DNA of 64,000 nucleotides from Clavaria fumosa (taxonomy: Eukaryota; Basidiomycota; Agaricomycetes; Agaricales; Clavariaceae), in contig OX637799.1 of assembly GCA_951802425.1 (NCBI GenBank), forward strand, positions 2,108,001 through 2,172,000, read 5' to 3'. The notes under the pieces were generated by a model. It did not search any database and was not told where the DNA came from. It was given only the letters and a program-made list of their open reading frames with translations. Both the position numbers and the translations under genes were made by a program. This document shows positions 34,077 to 45,798 of this stretch, one piece after another (the first letter of the stretch is position 1; each line of letters opens with the position of its first letter).

Positions 34077-35911
34077 CATCAGCAAAACGTCAAACTACTT
34101 AATCCAACTTAAACTGCTCTTAAACTGTCTTAAACAGCAGATTAAGACATTTTCAGACATTTTTGATTAAGGCGACATGACTTAGATTAAGACTATTCAA
34201 GTTATGGATTTTACTTAAACTTGCCTTAAAATCAGTCTTAATTACCTTAATTTTGACTACCCTGCCACTGCTGCTGCTGCTGCCGCCGCTGGTTGCTGCC
34301 ACCGCTGCTGGTGGTGCCGCCGCCGCCACTGGTTGCTGCCGCCACCGCTGTTGCTGTTGGTGGTGCCGCCGCTGTTGCTATTGCTGCTGCTGCTGCCGCC
34401 GCCGCCAGTGCTGTTGGTCGTGCCGCCGCCGCTGCTGCTGCTGGTGCCGCCGCCGCTGCTGCTGCTGCTGGTGCTGCCGCCGCTGTTGTTGGCAGTGCCG
34501 CCGCCGCCGCCGCTGCTGGTGCCGCCGCCGCTGGTTGCTGTTGGTGGTGCCGCAGCCGCCGCCGCTGCTGCTGCTGGTGCCGCCGCTGGTTGCTGCCATC
34601 GCTGCTGCCGCCGCCGCCGCCGCTGTTGCTGTTGGTGGTGCCGCTGCCGCCGCTGTTGCTATTGCTGCCACCGCCGCCGCCGCTGTTGTTGGCAGTGCCG
34701 CCGCCGCCGCCGCTGGTTGCTGTTGGTGGTGCCGCCGCCACCACTGGTTGCTGCCGTCGTCGCCGCCACTGTTGCTGTTGGTGGTGACGCCGCCGCTGCT
34801 GCTGGTGGTGCCGCCGCTGGTTGCTGCCGCCGCCGCCGCCGCCGCTGTTGGTCGTGCCGCTGCTGCTGTTGCTGCCGCCGCCGCCGCTGTTGCTGTTGCT
34901 GCCGCTGCTGCTGCTGGTGGTGCCGCCGCTGGTTTCCGTTGGTGGTGCTGCCGCCGCCGCCACCGCTGTTGCTATTGCTGCCGCCGCCGCTGCTGCTGCT
35001 GGTGGTGGTGGTGCTGGTCACAATCACCGCCGCCACTTGCTGCTAGTCACTGCCGCCGCTCGCCGCTGGGTGCTGCAGCCGCCTTCAAGCAGTTCAGGTG
35101 TGGTGGGGAGCGAGCGCGACCAAACATCGAGACGGTGGAGGGTTGGGCAGCGAGAGAGGATGGGGAAGAGAGAGGGAGTTTTGGACTTAGTGTGGCAACG
35201 AGCAAGTGTCGGACTTCAAAAAAAGATCAACATGGGATCATGTGATCCCATGTTGAAATTTCTTTGAAGTCCGACGCGCCTCAGCCCCTTGTCTTGTTCT
35301 ACCCGTCAGCAGCAACAACGACAGACGACAACCACGGTGGCGGTGGCTAGCAGTCATGGTGGCAGTGACCAGCAGGCAGCAATGGCGGCAGTGCTAGCAG
35401 CGAGGGCGGCGGCAGCAAGCGGCGGTGGCGGCAGCAAGTGGCAGTGGCGGCAGCATCCAGCAGCAGCGGCGGGTGGAAGCAACACCCAGCAGCGACCAGC
35501 AGCGGCGGGCGGCAGTGGCGGGCGGCAGCAACACCCAACGATCAGCAGCGGCGGGCGGCAGGCGGCAGTGGCGGCAAGTAGCAGCGGCGGGCAGCAGCGG
35601 CGGGCAGCAGCGGCGGGCAGCAGCGGTGGCGGGCAGCAGCGGTGGGCAGCAGCAGTGGCGGGCAGCAGCGGCGGGCAGCAGCAGTGGCAGCAGCGGCGGG
35701 CGGCAGCAGTGGCGGTGGGCTGCAGCGGCAGTGGTGACGGCAGTGGCAGCGGTGTGGCAGCAGAGGTACAACTTACAACTACTTAGTACGACTTAATAAA
35801 ATGTGAACTAAGACAAGATTAAGGCGAGTGGTGTGACTTAGGTAACTTAATCAGCTTATTTTGAGAATAAGTGTAATAAGTCACCCTAAGTGATTTGACA
35901 TTTTGCTGATG
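34077..35911. mobile_element. 1.8 kb foldback element with inverted triplet-repeat arms
   Basis: Ends CATCAGCAAAACGTCAAACT and, inverted, CATCAGCAAAATGTCAAATC. Next to the ends are clusters of CTTAA/TTAAG words. The left arm (34,258-35,060) is CTG/CCG-type triplet DNA and the right arm (35,325-35,760) is its inverse, CAG/CGG-type. Unique matching words (CTAGTCACTGCC and the inverse of GGCAGTGACC) show the arms are true inverted copies. A 68 bp near-perfect palindrome sits between them. Long frames in all phases are triplet artefacts. No clear target duplication is visible. It lies 136 bp upstream of the ATG chosen for the NLR-like gene. Confidence 0.8.
35208..35275. repeat. Central palindrome of the foldback element
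   Basis: Arms GTCGGACTTCAAAAAAAGAT and, inverted, GTCGGACTTCAAAGAAATTT, both continuing through CAACATGGGATCA to meet at the centre. It would form a hairpin of about 33 bp with few mismatches. Confidence 0.9.
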
Positions 35912-37374
35912 AATGCCCATTCGCGCCTGCGACCTCCCTCACTCGCGACGAGTTGCGCTGTGCGCGTGTCCCCATGCGTACCACGTCGACGTAGCCCCAG
36001 TTGGTGCTACACCGCACCGAGCTCTGCTGCCAGTGGCGAATTCGCCACGCGTCACATTGCTGCTGTCCTCTTGGGCCGTCACATGCTCCGCTGCCGATCG
36101 TTGCGGGGCAGTGGCAGTATGTGGGGGGGTATGCCCGGGTCTCAATGTGAAGAGATCACAGGGACATTTATTTGCTCGAAACAACGCTCATTTGACGGCG
36201 CCGGGTCCTGTTCATCAAAGGTGAGCGATTACAATCGAACAAAGGCCGCTGACCCATGGACATGTGAAAGAATTTTAATATTGGGGCTACTCGGGCGTGG
36301 AGGCAGATCCGTTCTCGACTCAATTGCAGATTGGAACAAGAGAAGAATTAATTGGGCGAAAACAATGAGAGAGGACGTATACCACTGGTGAATGGGACGT
36401 GAATTACTTTGCTGCACTAAAGTTACGTTTGACTGCAGTTCATTATTCACCATTCGTGAAAAGGGAAATGGAATGGGAAGAGGAAAGATAAGACAAAAAG
36501 CAACAGAGCACCGGGGCGGAAATGAGTGCAAGAATGGTACATCATTACCGCGGCTCGCACGCAAGTGGCGGCGGCGTTGCAATTATCTAGGGAGAAAGGG
36601 ACACAGGGACGGACTCCACCAACCGCTTTCCGCGTTCTTGTGGCCGTTACAGTACGTTAACGCCGCACTTGAGTTTTGTGTACTCACATCCCACATCCAC
36701 CCTTGTAAGCAACGTCATGCGAAGGGAAAGAGAACCGTCAAAACGCCGTTGCCAGGAACGTTCACTCTTCCATGTGGAACGTGAAGCTTATCAGAAGTTC
36801 AAGACTATCCTTTGATTACTTGTAAGACCCTTCGTAAGTACAAAGAGAGAGGAGAATCAAAATGCTGGATGCGCGCTATGAAACCAATGATGAATGGTCC
36901 ACGTAAAAGACCGGTCAAAGGCTCGGAGACCAAACCCAAACGGACAACCACTACACGTTGATACCCCAGATTGAAAAAGAAGGAAAGAAAAAAGACCGTG
37001 AATGGGCGTTGGCATGCGCGAGAACGTTGGAAAGTTGGTTCGTACAAGAAAAGATGCAGAAGAGAGAGGGACAAGCAGTGTTCGGATGCACAAGTGAGCG
37101 CTCGTGCCGGGGCACTGTCGGCATCACTGGGCATGAGCGGGGTGCCGAGGATGCCATAGAGGCTTGTATGATCAAGTACCAGGGCTCTCCAGTAAGGGGT
37201 GAGGTGACGCAAAGAAGGAAGATGTTGCTTGGCAAGGGATGAGAGCAAGGGATGAGGACAAGGGGCAGGCCAGGAAAAAAGCAAGCAGCAAAGCAGATGA
37301 GACAGACAGGCAGTCAGCATAATATCACATGAGTTGATCGGGATGACTAATCAAGTCCTTTGGCTAAGTTGGCG
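35912..37374. other. CpG-rich intergenic sequence, no gene supported
   Basis: Composition changes here to the CpG-rich type of the gene-dense half. Frames such as 162 aa (35,903-36,391, plus) and 171 aa (36,805-37,320, minus) show no motif, and the second is a Leu/Ser-rich complement of purine-rich DNA. It probably contains the promoter of ETF-QO at its right end. Confidence 0.5.
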
Positions 37375-39383
37375 ATGAGCTTCATACCCCCTTCGAATAA
37401 ATTGCGACTTTCTCGGTGCTTCTCCGCATTTCGCGTCACAGATGCTCGCCGCCGCCAGCCATTTAATCCGGCTGGAGTACAGCGTCCCTCAGATCAAGTC
37501 GATGTTTGCATAGTTGGAGGTGGCCCTGCCGGTCTTAGCGCCGCCATCCGCCTCAAACAGTTGGAGAAAGAGAAGGGAAAGGAGATACGCGTCGTTGTCC
37601 TTGAGAAAGGGGCTGAAGTAGGTGAGCGCATGCTTTTGTTAATTTAGACAGTGCTAACACTTCTTGTTGTGAAGGTTCACACATCCTATCTGGAGCGGTT
37701 ATCGAACCTCGGGCACTTAACGAACTTCTGCCTGAGTGGCCCACAATGCAAAATCATCCCCTGACTCAGCCAGCGACATCATCCTCGATGCGCTTTCTTA
37801 CCTCTCGCTTCTCCTTCCCAATGCCTCACCCACCACAAATGTCTAATAAAGGCAACTATGTTGTGTCTCTTTCAAGATTTACCGCCTGGCTTGGAACCAT
37901 TGCAGAAGAAATCGGTGTTGAAGTATATCCTGGGTTCGCCGGAGCTTCGTTGCTTCACGGAGAAGACGGAAGTTCTGTAAGAGGCGTCATCACAAACGAT
38001 GTAGGATTGGATAAACTTTCCAATATGAAAGAGTCATTCGAGCCCGGGATGGAGTTTCATGCCAAAGTGACCCTGCTTGCTGAGGGCGCCCACGGCTCAC
38101 TATCGAAGCAATTAATAGACAAGCTCAAGCTCCGCGCCAATTCCGACCCTCAAACCTATGGCATCGGTGTGAAAGAAGTCTGGCGGGTCGATCCTTCCCA
38201 GTATCGGCCGGGCGAAGTCTTGCATACCATGGGATGGCCTTTAGACTGGAAGACATATGGAGGCGGATGGGTCTACCACATGGCGGACGGTTTGGTCAGC
38301 CTCGGACTTGTGGTCGGTCTAGATTACGCCAACCCATACATAAGTCCATTCCGAGAGCTGCAGGTCCGTGTGTTAAATCAGTCTCTGGCCTCTTTCCTCA
38401 CTATCTGGACCAGCGCATGAAACATCACCCTTATTTCTTGCGGTTGTTGTCCGGAAATTCTACTCGTATTGCGTACGGCGCCCGGGCCCTAAATGAAGGC
38501 GGGCTTCAATCAGTCCCCCAGCTCCATTTTCCTGGCGGCGCGTTGATTGGATGCTCAGCTGGCTTTGTAAACGTCGCAAAGATTAAAGGGACTCACAATG
38601 CAATGAAGAGTGGCATGCTGGCTGCTGAATCCGCTTACGAAGCCATCTCCACGGATGTTGAAGGTCCCGCCGACATGAGTGCTTACTCAAAAGCATTCAG
38701 AGACAGTTGGATTCACTCTGATCTGTATGAAGTACGCAATTTGCGTCCTTCTTTTCACACTTCGCTCGGAATTTGGGGGGGAATTGCCTACAGTGGGTTT
38801 GACTCGCTCTTTATGAAAGGACGGACACCCTGGACTTTCCGAAATCCGAGACTTTCTGATGCCGCCATGACCAAGCGTGCCGCGGAATGTAAGCCCATCG
38901 ACTATCCGCCGCCGCAGCCCCCGTTATCGACCGATCTACTCACAAGCGTTGCGCTGACCGGTACCATGCACGCCGAAGACCAGCCAGTGCACCTGAAAAT
39001 CAAGGCGGAGGAAATAGGTCGGCATGTGCAGATGAATGTTGATGAATACGCTGGTCTGCTCGGGAGGGCGTGTCCAGCCGGGGTCTATGAGTATGTGGAT
39101 GCCGAGGGGCAAGTTGGAAGCAGCGGCGAAAATTCAACCGGGAAATGCCTAATCATCAATTCTCAGGTGCATATCGATATGTTTTTGAGACACATGATGA
39201 TCCTCTTACTTCTTTGTTCGAAGAACTGTATCCATTGCAAGTTATGCGACATCAAAGTTCCGACGCAGGATATTACTTGGACCGTTCCGGAGGGAGGTGG
39301 AGGCCCCAAGTATAGTAAGTCAATGCAGTCGCATATGTCCCGTCTTGGATTGACTGACTTCCGGTTGTTTAGCCATTACATAA
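37375..39383 (+). CDS. CIR2: Electron transfer flavoprotein-ubiquinone oxidoreductase
   Basis: Mitochondrial inner-membrane FAD/[4Fe-4S] enzyme that passes electrons from ETF (fatty-acid and amino-acid oxidation) to ubiquinone. The N-terminus (MSFIPPSNKLRLSRCFSAFR) is Arg-rich and fits an import signal. The FAD-binding motif VCIVGGGPAGLSAAIRLKQL follows, then NKGNYVVSLSRF, GIGVKEVW, YGGGWVYHMADG and FVNVAKIKGTHNAM. Cluster cysteines are in GRACPAGVYEY and NCIHCKLCDIKVP. Exons: 37,375-37,621; 37,675-38,363; 38,414-39,166; 39,224-39,314; 39,373-39,383, giving 596 aa ending GGGGPKYTIT. The last exon, only 11 bases, is inferred from splice sites and frame. ATG at 37,375 is the first in frame. Confidence 0.93.
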
Positions 39384-39743
39384 AGCTCTACGCGCTGAGA
39401 CTTTCAGAGCGTTGCAATCCGCACTGCATTCTGATGAAGAGGAATTGCATTCTGTAATGACGCCAGTGTTTGGCCAGTGGTGCGGGCTGCTGGTAACTTC
39501 TTATCAGCCGCGTGCAACGCCATTGCCATCCATGTAGTTGATGCTCATTTAACATGTGTTTTGTTGACAAAGTGAGTGTGGATTACGGAGTTGACCGAAG
39601 CTCGGATACAATGGTGGTATTTCACTCTCCAACTTAGTAAGTAGCTGTGCAGGATAGCACTGCACTAATACTTCCCCCAATTCTTGCCATAGACAATACA
39701 CTATTTAAGATTCTCGAATTTAACTCCAGACACACCAGATACA

Positions 39744-41444
39744 TTATGGGGTTGAGCTCGGGGCTGTACCTTCCGTATCATCTGCGACAACTTCGTCGCC
39801 CACATCTTCATCGTCCGTGCCTAACGCGGGTTTACCAGTACCATCTCTGATACCTCCCTCCGCGAAGCTCAAGATTCCCCCCATCTCCAACAATTTGACC
39901 ACTTCCTCAGCTTCCTCCAACGACATCTTTCCGAGCACTTTATTCACTCCTTCCAACGTTCCTGCCTTCAAGGCCTCCTTCAAGTTTTCTGGGAAACCAC
40001 TAAACACGTTCCATCGCAACTGCAGGGCCTTTCTGACCTCTTCGATATCCATATCTTCCGTCCCAGGGCCCTCGAGGACCAGATGTTCTGGAGGCGGGCC
40101 CTCCGGCACATTGAATGAGATAGTCTGGTCAGGTTTCTCTGGTACGAGCTGGATCTGCTCCGCCGAAGCTTCCTTCTCCTCTCTAAGCGAGATGGCGACA
40201 CGTTGCACCAGAAGGGAGTAAGTGTCCTCGACGTCTTTGACGAACACTGCAGTGGCTGGGGTTTTCCCACTTATCATCCTGAGCAACAAAGAAAAATCGC
40301 CTCGATTCCGACGCAGACTTAAACGGAGAGGAGGCAGTCGAAGCACACTCACCTCTGGAAGAATACACGTACGCCGTCCGGCCCGAGACTCTCGCAGAAA
40401 GCTAATAGTTTGCTCTGATGAACACATTTCTTCGCGTATGTCGAGTTCCCCTCAGACTGTGCCTTGAACGCGGCAACAAGTAGCGCATCTTGAGCGCCAG
40501 GGACGACCACGTCACGGTGCTGCTGAATAAATTCCCAAGACGCCTGATAATCCCACATGGGCAGGCTGGAAAAGCCCTGCAACGCGGGAGTCAAAGTCGG
40601 GAGAGTCTCGCCCTCGTCACCGGATCCCGGATCAGGATCTGGTGCGGCGGCAGAGGAAGAAGAGGGCTTCGGATTGAGGACTTCATATGTTGTGGTGGTG
40701 GATGTCGTCTTCCCCTTGCCTTTTTTGCTCGGCTTATCGATGAGAGCACCTGGTACGGGGGGCGGGGGAGGCTTTGCGGGCACGTACTATAGAAGCCCGA
40801 CGGTCAATTCCTTGCCATAGTGGAGGTTATTATCCAACCTTATTCTCAAATCCTTCGTGTATATCTTCGCTTGTGATGTGTTTCTTCTGCTCCTTGAGCT
40901 CAGAATCCAATTCTTTCTCAAGCTTACTCGTTTGCCGCCCCAATTCTTCAAGATGCTTCTCCATCAGGCCTATCAACTTGCTGCCAGGATCTCCTTCGTC
41001 CTTCGCTAGCTCCTTCGCTTCATTTCCAACCTGTAGTAACAGACTTAGAATCATCGAATCATATGTAGGTCCACCAGGCGGGTTTTCCGGCGGACCGTCC
41101 GGACTCGGGTGCGACTTCAACTTCTCCGCAACCTCGTTAAAGAGCGCTTGTGGATTCTCGGTTTTGTCTGGAGAAAGACGATCGGCGAGCTCGCGCAGGC
41201 GCGGGAGGAGCACCTGGTTACAAGCAATTTGAGCGCGGAGGCGCGCGATGGTGCCCTTCCGTTTCTCGCGCTTCTCGTGAATGTCACGCCGCATCCAGGT
41301 TATCAGAGAGCGCTTGTCGACATTCGGGTGACCTTCGATGTCGGAATCGTCTGACAGCTAAAAGGATTAGCAAGCTCTCTCCCCCGTCGACGACAGTGGA
41401 TGACCTACCTGGAGCTGGTCCCACTTTGAGTAGTTCAAAGGCAT
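39744..41444 (-). CDS. CDC37: Hsp90 co-chaperone Cdc37
   Basis: Kinase-specific Hsp90 co-chaperone in the cytosol. Exon 1 (41,409-41,444) gives MPLNYSKWDQLQ; exon 2 (40,839-41,357) starts LSDDSDIEGHPNVDKRSLI, the near-invariant N-terminus with the CK2-site serine, and continues RRDIHEKREKRK with a coiled coil. Exon 3 (40,353-40,786) has a Pro-rich linker and the Hsp90-binding part (YAKKCVHQSKLLAFCESLG). Exon 4 (39,744-40,278) starts MISGKTPATAVFVKDVEDTY and holds the C-terminal domain ending in an acidic tail. Introns are 51, 52 and 74 bp with GT..AG ends. It is convergent with ETF-QO (360 bp between stops) and divergent from the AAGAB-like gene (230 bp). Confidence 0.95.
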
Positions 41445-41674
41445 GTCGTCGTGTACAACATTCACTAGGGTAGTTGTTGGCGCAAAGGTCAAGTCTAATA
41501 CAAGGAACGGGATGGGATTCCTAGTAGAGGTGTGTTCCGTTGAGGAAAGTTCTCGAATGCATCCTTAAATTTCGAAGTTACCGCTTTGCCAGTCGTACAC
41601 GAACACGTGATGGCAGGTTCAAACTCCGAAATTGCTTGGAAAGTCAGCGGCGTTGCCCCAGACACTGGTCAAGC

Positions 41675-43103
41675 ATGAACGATCCAAGCTGCCGCATTCT
41701 TTGCCTATCCGCAGACAATGAGCGAGCATTTATGCTCATTCGCCGTCCGTTTTTGTATATATCCTTTTAATCATCGCTGACGTTGACGCGATTGTTCAGG
41801 TATCAAAGCATTGTCGCGCTCGCCATCGAGTTTCGACGCGTCTTCTGACTTAGGTCAGCGTCCAGAATCATGCAGTAGATTCCCTTGGACTATTGTGAAC
41901 AAGTACTATTCGGCCGATGTGCACTTTGAAGTTCGCCGTCTTTCAGACTGGTGTGCAAGTGATGATGTCAAAGCTGCTGTGCCGGCCGTCATCTTCGTTT
42001 GGGCCTCCGGAGAGGTATATCATATCATTCCGAAACTCCAGAGACTTAGCGCGTCAAGTTATAGCCATGGAAAGAACATGCCCAACTCGTAGCTGCGCAT
42101 CTGAAGCGGGGCGGCTGCGAACCTGAGGTGGCCCTCGCCGTGAGATTGCGGACCGCAATACCCCCGGCTGTCGATAGCGAAGAGGACAACATGGACCTAG
42201 TTCTCTCAGAGCTTGGATTTGAATTTGTTGATGCCCTTGAAGGCGGGAGCCTAAAAGGTCGGGCTTGTCAATACGACGAATCAAACGGTATATTAGAGTG
42301 ATTTGATCCTCTGGAGGCTACTGAAATCACAATTCTTAGACATTCCAGATCTGCCGAGGGTAGTGGACGCTCTGAGCTCTATCATGTGGCCCTCCATGAA
42401 GACGACCATGTCAATGTTTGGACTACGGAGTGGATCTGAATGGGCCAATCAATCAGGAGACAAAGCACTCAGTGACTTCGAACCAGTGACACGGCACAGT
42501 CAGACGTTTGGAGAGCTGGACACATGGTTAGAGCCGGGCGATTCGACTTTCGAAAAAGACGGGACGTGGGCGCCTCCGCAGTCCACATTGTATAACGAGG
42601 GGGACTCAGTCACATTCATGGCTTCTCCTACGACGTTGAACGATATTACGCCTTTCTTTGACGACGACTTTACGGTGTTCGTATCGGCACCTTCGGATGA
42701 TCCTACAGACGGCTTTTCGACGCCGAACGACCTTGCACCAATGCGGACCGGTGGTTCATACGTATCCCTGGGTTCAGTCTCGAATTTAGGCGAAAGCGAG
42801 AGGACTGCAGTTGATGGGGAGTATTGCGTTGAGGAAGATGAAGGAATTCCTTCGCAGGACGAGATACGTGCCACCTCTGATCGAATCTTCGGTATCGTTG
42901 GAGGGGAACATCCTACGTCAGCACTCGATGCGGACGAAATGTCGCCAGCGGATGAGGATCTCACTGCATTTGATCTGACGCGCATCCTCTCTGTGCTAGA
43001 TGGCATGAAGGAAGAAATTAACGGCATAGAGAACGACGCCGAGAGACGAGAAGCAGCTGCAAGGGTTGCCCTAGGTCTTGTGCATGGCTTAGAAATCGGA
43101 TAA
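41675..43103 (+). CDS. Alpha/gamma-adaptin-binding protein p34 (AAGAB/IRC6-like)
   Basis: Member of the AAGAB/Irc6 family, which binds adaptor-complex subunits and aids AP-1/AP-2 assembly in clathrin traffic. Exon 1 (41,675-41,744) MNDPSCRILCLSADNERAFMLI; exon 2 (41,800-42,014) with FPWTIVNKYYSADVHFEVRRL and AVIFVWASGE, the Rab-like pseudo-GTPase core; exon 3 (42,065-42,257) PWKEHAQLVAAHLKRGGCEPEVALAVRL and LGFEFVDALEG; exon 4 (42,340-43,103) starts DIPDLPRVVDALSSIMWPSM and ends with the family's C-terminal helix (LTRILSVLDGMKEEI). Introns of 55, 50 and 82 bp keep the frame. The middle of exon 4 is acidic and probably disordered. Confidence 0.9.
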
Positions 43104-43240
43104 GCAACGGTTCGTCGAAGGCGTAGGGCAGCTTTGAATGAAAGCGCCATTCTCATTATTATTGAGCTTGAAGGATTTTTTTTTACTTCTCGGCCAGTGC
43201 CACAAGCACAGTTGCCGGTATGGTAGAGTGGATATACATT

Positions 43241-44516
43241 TTACACCCCAACAGCCTGCGGCGTCCCTGAACTCTCTAACCCATCCGCAAGCTGGAACTG
43301 GTCGGAGTTACCGTACTAAACGTGAAAACATCAGCACTCAATAAGCGGATGAGATAGACATGTACGCACCTCCCACATATCAACCGCAACTTGGCAGCTC
43401 TCACGGACTACGCGAGGCGCACTTTCACGTGTCATCCAGAGCTTCAAATGAGGTAGGACTTCGGGTGTGCCGATGCCTCCAAGCGCTTCGGCAGCTTCGT
43501 GACGCACCATGTCCGACTCGTTCTCGTTCTCGAGAACTCGCAGAAGGGGTGCTACACTGTGCTCGGAAAGAAGTTGACCGAACACAAATGCTATCTCGTG
43601 CCTAGATTGTGGCGATGAGACGCAGCTTTTACGGCAGCGGTTATCGGTGGCGGAACGCACTTGAAGAGAGCACTGTCATCCGAGAACCCATCAGCTAGGG
43701 CTTCCACAGCAGCCGGCGTGCCGATGTTCCGTAAAGCGAACATAGCTCGATAGCGTTCGAAGAGGGGAATCCGCTTGTCGAGCAAAATCGCGCGTAGGGC
43801 GACTATAGCGGACTCAGAAATATCCCCTGACTTTGGTGGGCCAGCGAGAAGGTTAGATGTCGCTGGCGCCGGATCCACAGATGTGTATCTTCTAGCAGGC
43901 ACGTTAGAACTCACATATATTTTATCAGCAGATCAAAGTCACTTGCGGTGCATCCTGAGATCCGCGATCCATCCGATATTTTTGTCCCTCTTGTGATCCA
44001 TCCCATTCAATTTTCGCAATCGCAATCTGGCAGGTCTCCCGGACTGTCCGTTCGGGATCTGACAAATATTTTTGAAGGACGGGGAGAGAATCCACATCAG
44101 ATATAGCCCCTATAGCCTCGGCAGCCTGTTCCATAATCATTAAACTCATACTATTCACCTGCCTTAATGGAAGACTGGCCTCATGTCGCACCATTGGATC
44201 TTCTGACAAATCCGCGAGCACTGATTTCAGAATAGGAAGCGCACACGGATTCTCCATCTGACCCAGGCAGTATGCCAATTCGTGCTTCAACAGCGCAGAT
44301 GGATCTCCGAAGCCTATATTCCAGAAATTTCAGAGAACCAACGTCGCGAACGAAGAAATCCACAAAACCTTTTGAAATAATTTGAACTGCTCTCTCATTC
44401 TTGAGAGACTTAAGTGTAAATAATGCTCTGAACCTGCTACGCAGTGGCACGTCGCCAGACATGTTGAGGAGAATGGCTTCAAGAGCTTCGAGGTCGTTCT
44501 CCGGGACATGAGCCAT
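43241..44516 (-). CDS. LIA1: Deoxyhypusine hydroxylase
   Basis: Di-iron HEAT-repeat enzyme that completes hypusine on eIF5A. Motifs are the paired His-Glu iron ligands of E-Z HEAT repeats: [28 protein letters not shown] and [13 protein letters not shown]. Two symmetric halves are linked near [10 protein letters not shown]. Splice sites that fit the frame: exon 1 44,369-44,516; intron 44,314-44,368; introns 43,602-43,660 and 43,316-43,369; last exon 43,241-43,315 ([14 protein letters not shown]...). One intron near 43,870-43,930 and the segment [10 protein letters not shown] near 44,140 could not be settled. ATG 44,516 lies only 83 bp from the ATG of MRT4 on the other strand. Confidence 0.9.
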
Positions 44517-44599
44517 GACTGTTAGTTAGAAGGAGCATTTTCTTCCCAATTGGGTAGTAAGCAATTTTTCTGAGGTTTACCTCGGCTTGTGCGACCACC

Positions 44600-45585
44600 A
44601 TGCCCAAGTCAAAACGCTCAAAGCTCGGTCAGGATACTAATTGTGTGATGATTCGCGATGAAGTCGACTCATATCCTGAGCAGTTTCATTAACGAAGGTG
44701 GCCAAGAAAACCAAGGAGCGAAAATCCGCCCTGCTCACCGAAGTCAGTTCGTTCGCGCCACTCTTGCCTCCCAAATTTGCTCAGTCAACTTTCAATTTCT
44801 AGGTCCAGACAAATGCAGAAAAGTGGCAATACTGCTGGCTCTTCGATGTCGGTGCGATGCGCAATGCGCATCTTAAAACTGTGCGCAATCTCTGGAAAGG
44901 GTACGCCCAACATACAACTTAGATTCTCTTTCGGAGAGCTCATGTCTCTGAATTCAGGTCTGCACGGATAATTTTTGGGCGTGCTGCAGTCATGGCCAAG
45001 GCATTGGGGACATCTATAGAGGAGGAACACCGCCCTGGGCTGCACAAGCTCGCCAAGGTACTCAACCCTTTTGCCCGTGGAAGAAAGTATTGACGATCTA
45101 TCCCATATCGTACACAGCAAATAAGTGGCCAAATAGGTCTGTTCTTTACCGACTCGGAACCCCAAGAAGTCGTCGAGTGGTTTGCCGACTTCAAGCAGCC
45201 GGACTTTGCGCGGGCAGGCAACATCGCCAGTCGGACCGTCGTCATTCCCGCGGGACCCGTCATGAGACGCCACTGCGACCCCCCAGAGCCCTTCCCTCAC
45301 AACGAGGAACCACAGCTTCGCAAGCTTGGTCTAGTCACGAAAATGGACCGGGGTGTGCCCACTACATCCACACCCCACAGGATCTGCGACGAAGGGCAAG
45401 CGCTCACCGCGGAGCAAGCGCAATTGCTTAAACTCATAGGTGAAAAGATGGTCGTGTTCAGGGTGAGGCTCATTGCGAGGTGGAACGCTGCGAGCGGCGA
45501 TGTTGTCCGTATACAATCGGATGAAGCTCCTGCGGACAGTCAGGAGCAAGCATTCGACGAAAACGATGATGCTATGAGCGAGTAA
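44600..45585 (+). CDS. MRT4: Ribosome assembly factor mRNA turnover protein 4
   Basis: Nucleolar L10/P0-like protein that holds the P0 site on pre-60S particles until replaced by uL10. Exons: 44,600-44,627 (MPKSKRSKL), 44,684-44,742 (SLTKVAKKTKERKSALLTE), 44,803-44,900 (VQTNAEKWQYCWLFDVGAM), 44,958-45,057 (ARIIFGRAAVMAKALG) and 45,118-45,585 (ISGQIGLFFTDSEPQEVVEW ... VIPAGP ... LRKLGLVTKMDRGVP). Introns are 56, 60, 57 and 60 bp. The extended protein end (DENDDAMSE) is acidic. It shares an 83 bp divergent promoter with deoxyhypusine hydroxylase, which suits two genes of the translation system. Confidence 0.93.
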
Positions 45586-45798
45586 GCCATACTCACCCCG
45601 TGCACTGGCGATAGGATGTACCCTAAATTGAGGGTTTGGGCTTCGAAAATGAGGTGTGCATGTCTGGTGTTTCGTTCCGCTATTTAAAAGAACTCAAGGA
45701 AAATATAAATACGCAGGGGATGGCGCCGACGTGATGATAACATGCGGATTATGACGAAATATATATGTTTTACATGTGCTTGCTCCGTGCAATCCTCA

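Noticed and set aside
34247..35796. ORFs of up to 330 aa in the triplet-repeat element
   Set aside because: Open in nearly all frames because of CTG/CCG triplets; poly-Ala, poly-Gln/Gly or Arg/Cys-rich products without domains.
35903..36391. 162-aa ORF next to the foldback element
   Set aside because: No motif, overlaps the element end and has no plausible promoter or splice pattern.
36805..37320. 171-aa minus-strand ORF
   Set aside because: Leu/Ser-rich complement of purine-rich sequence upstream of ETF-QO; no family signature.
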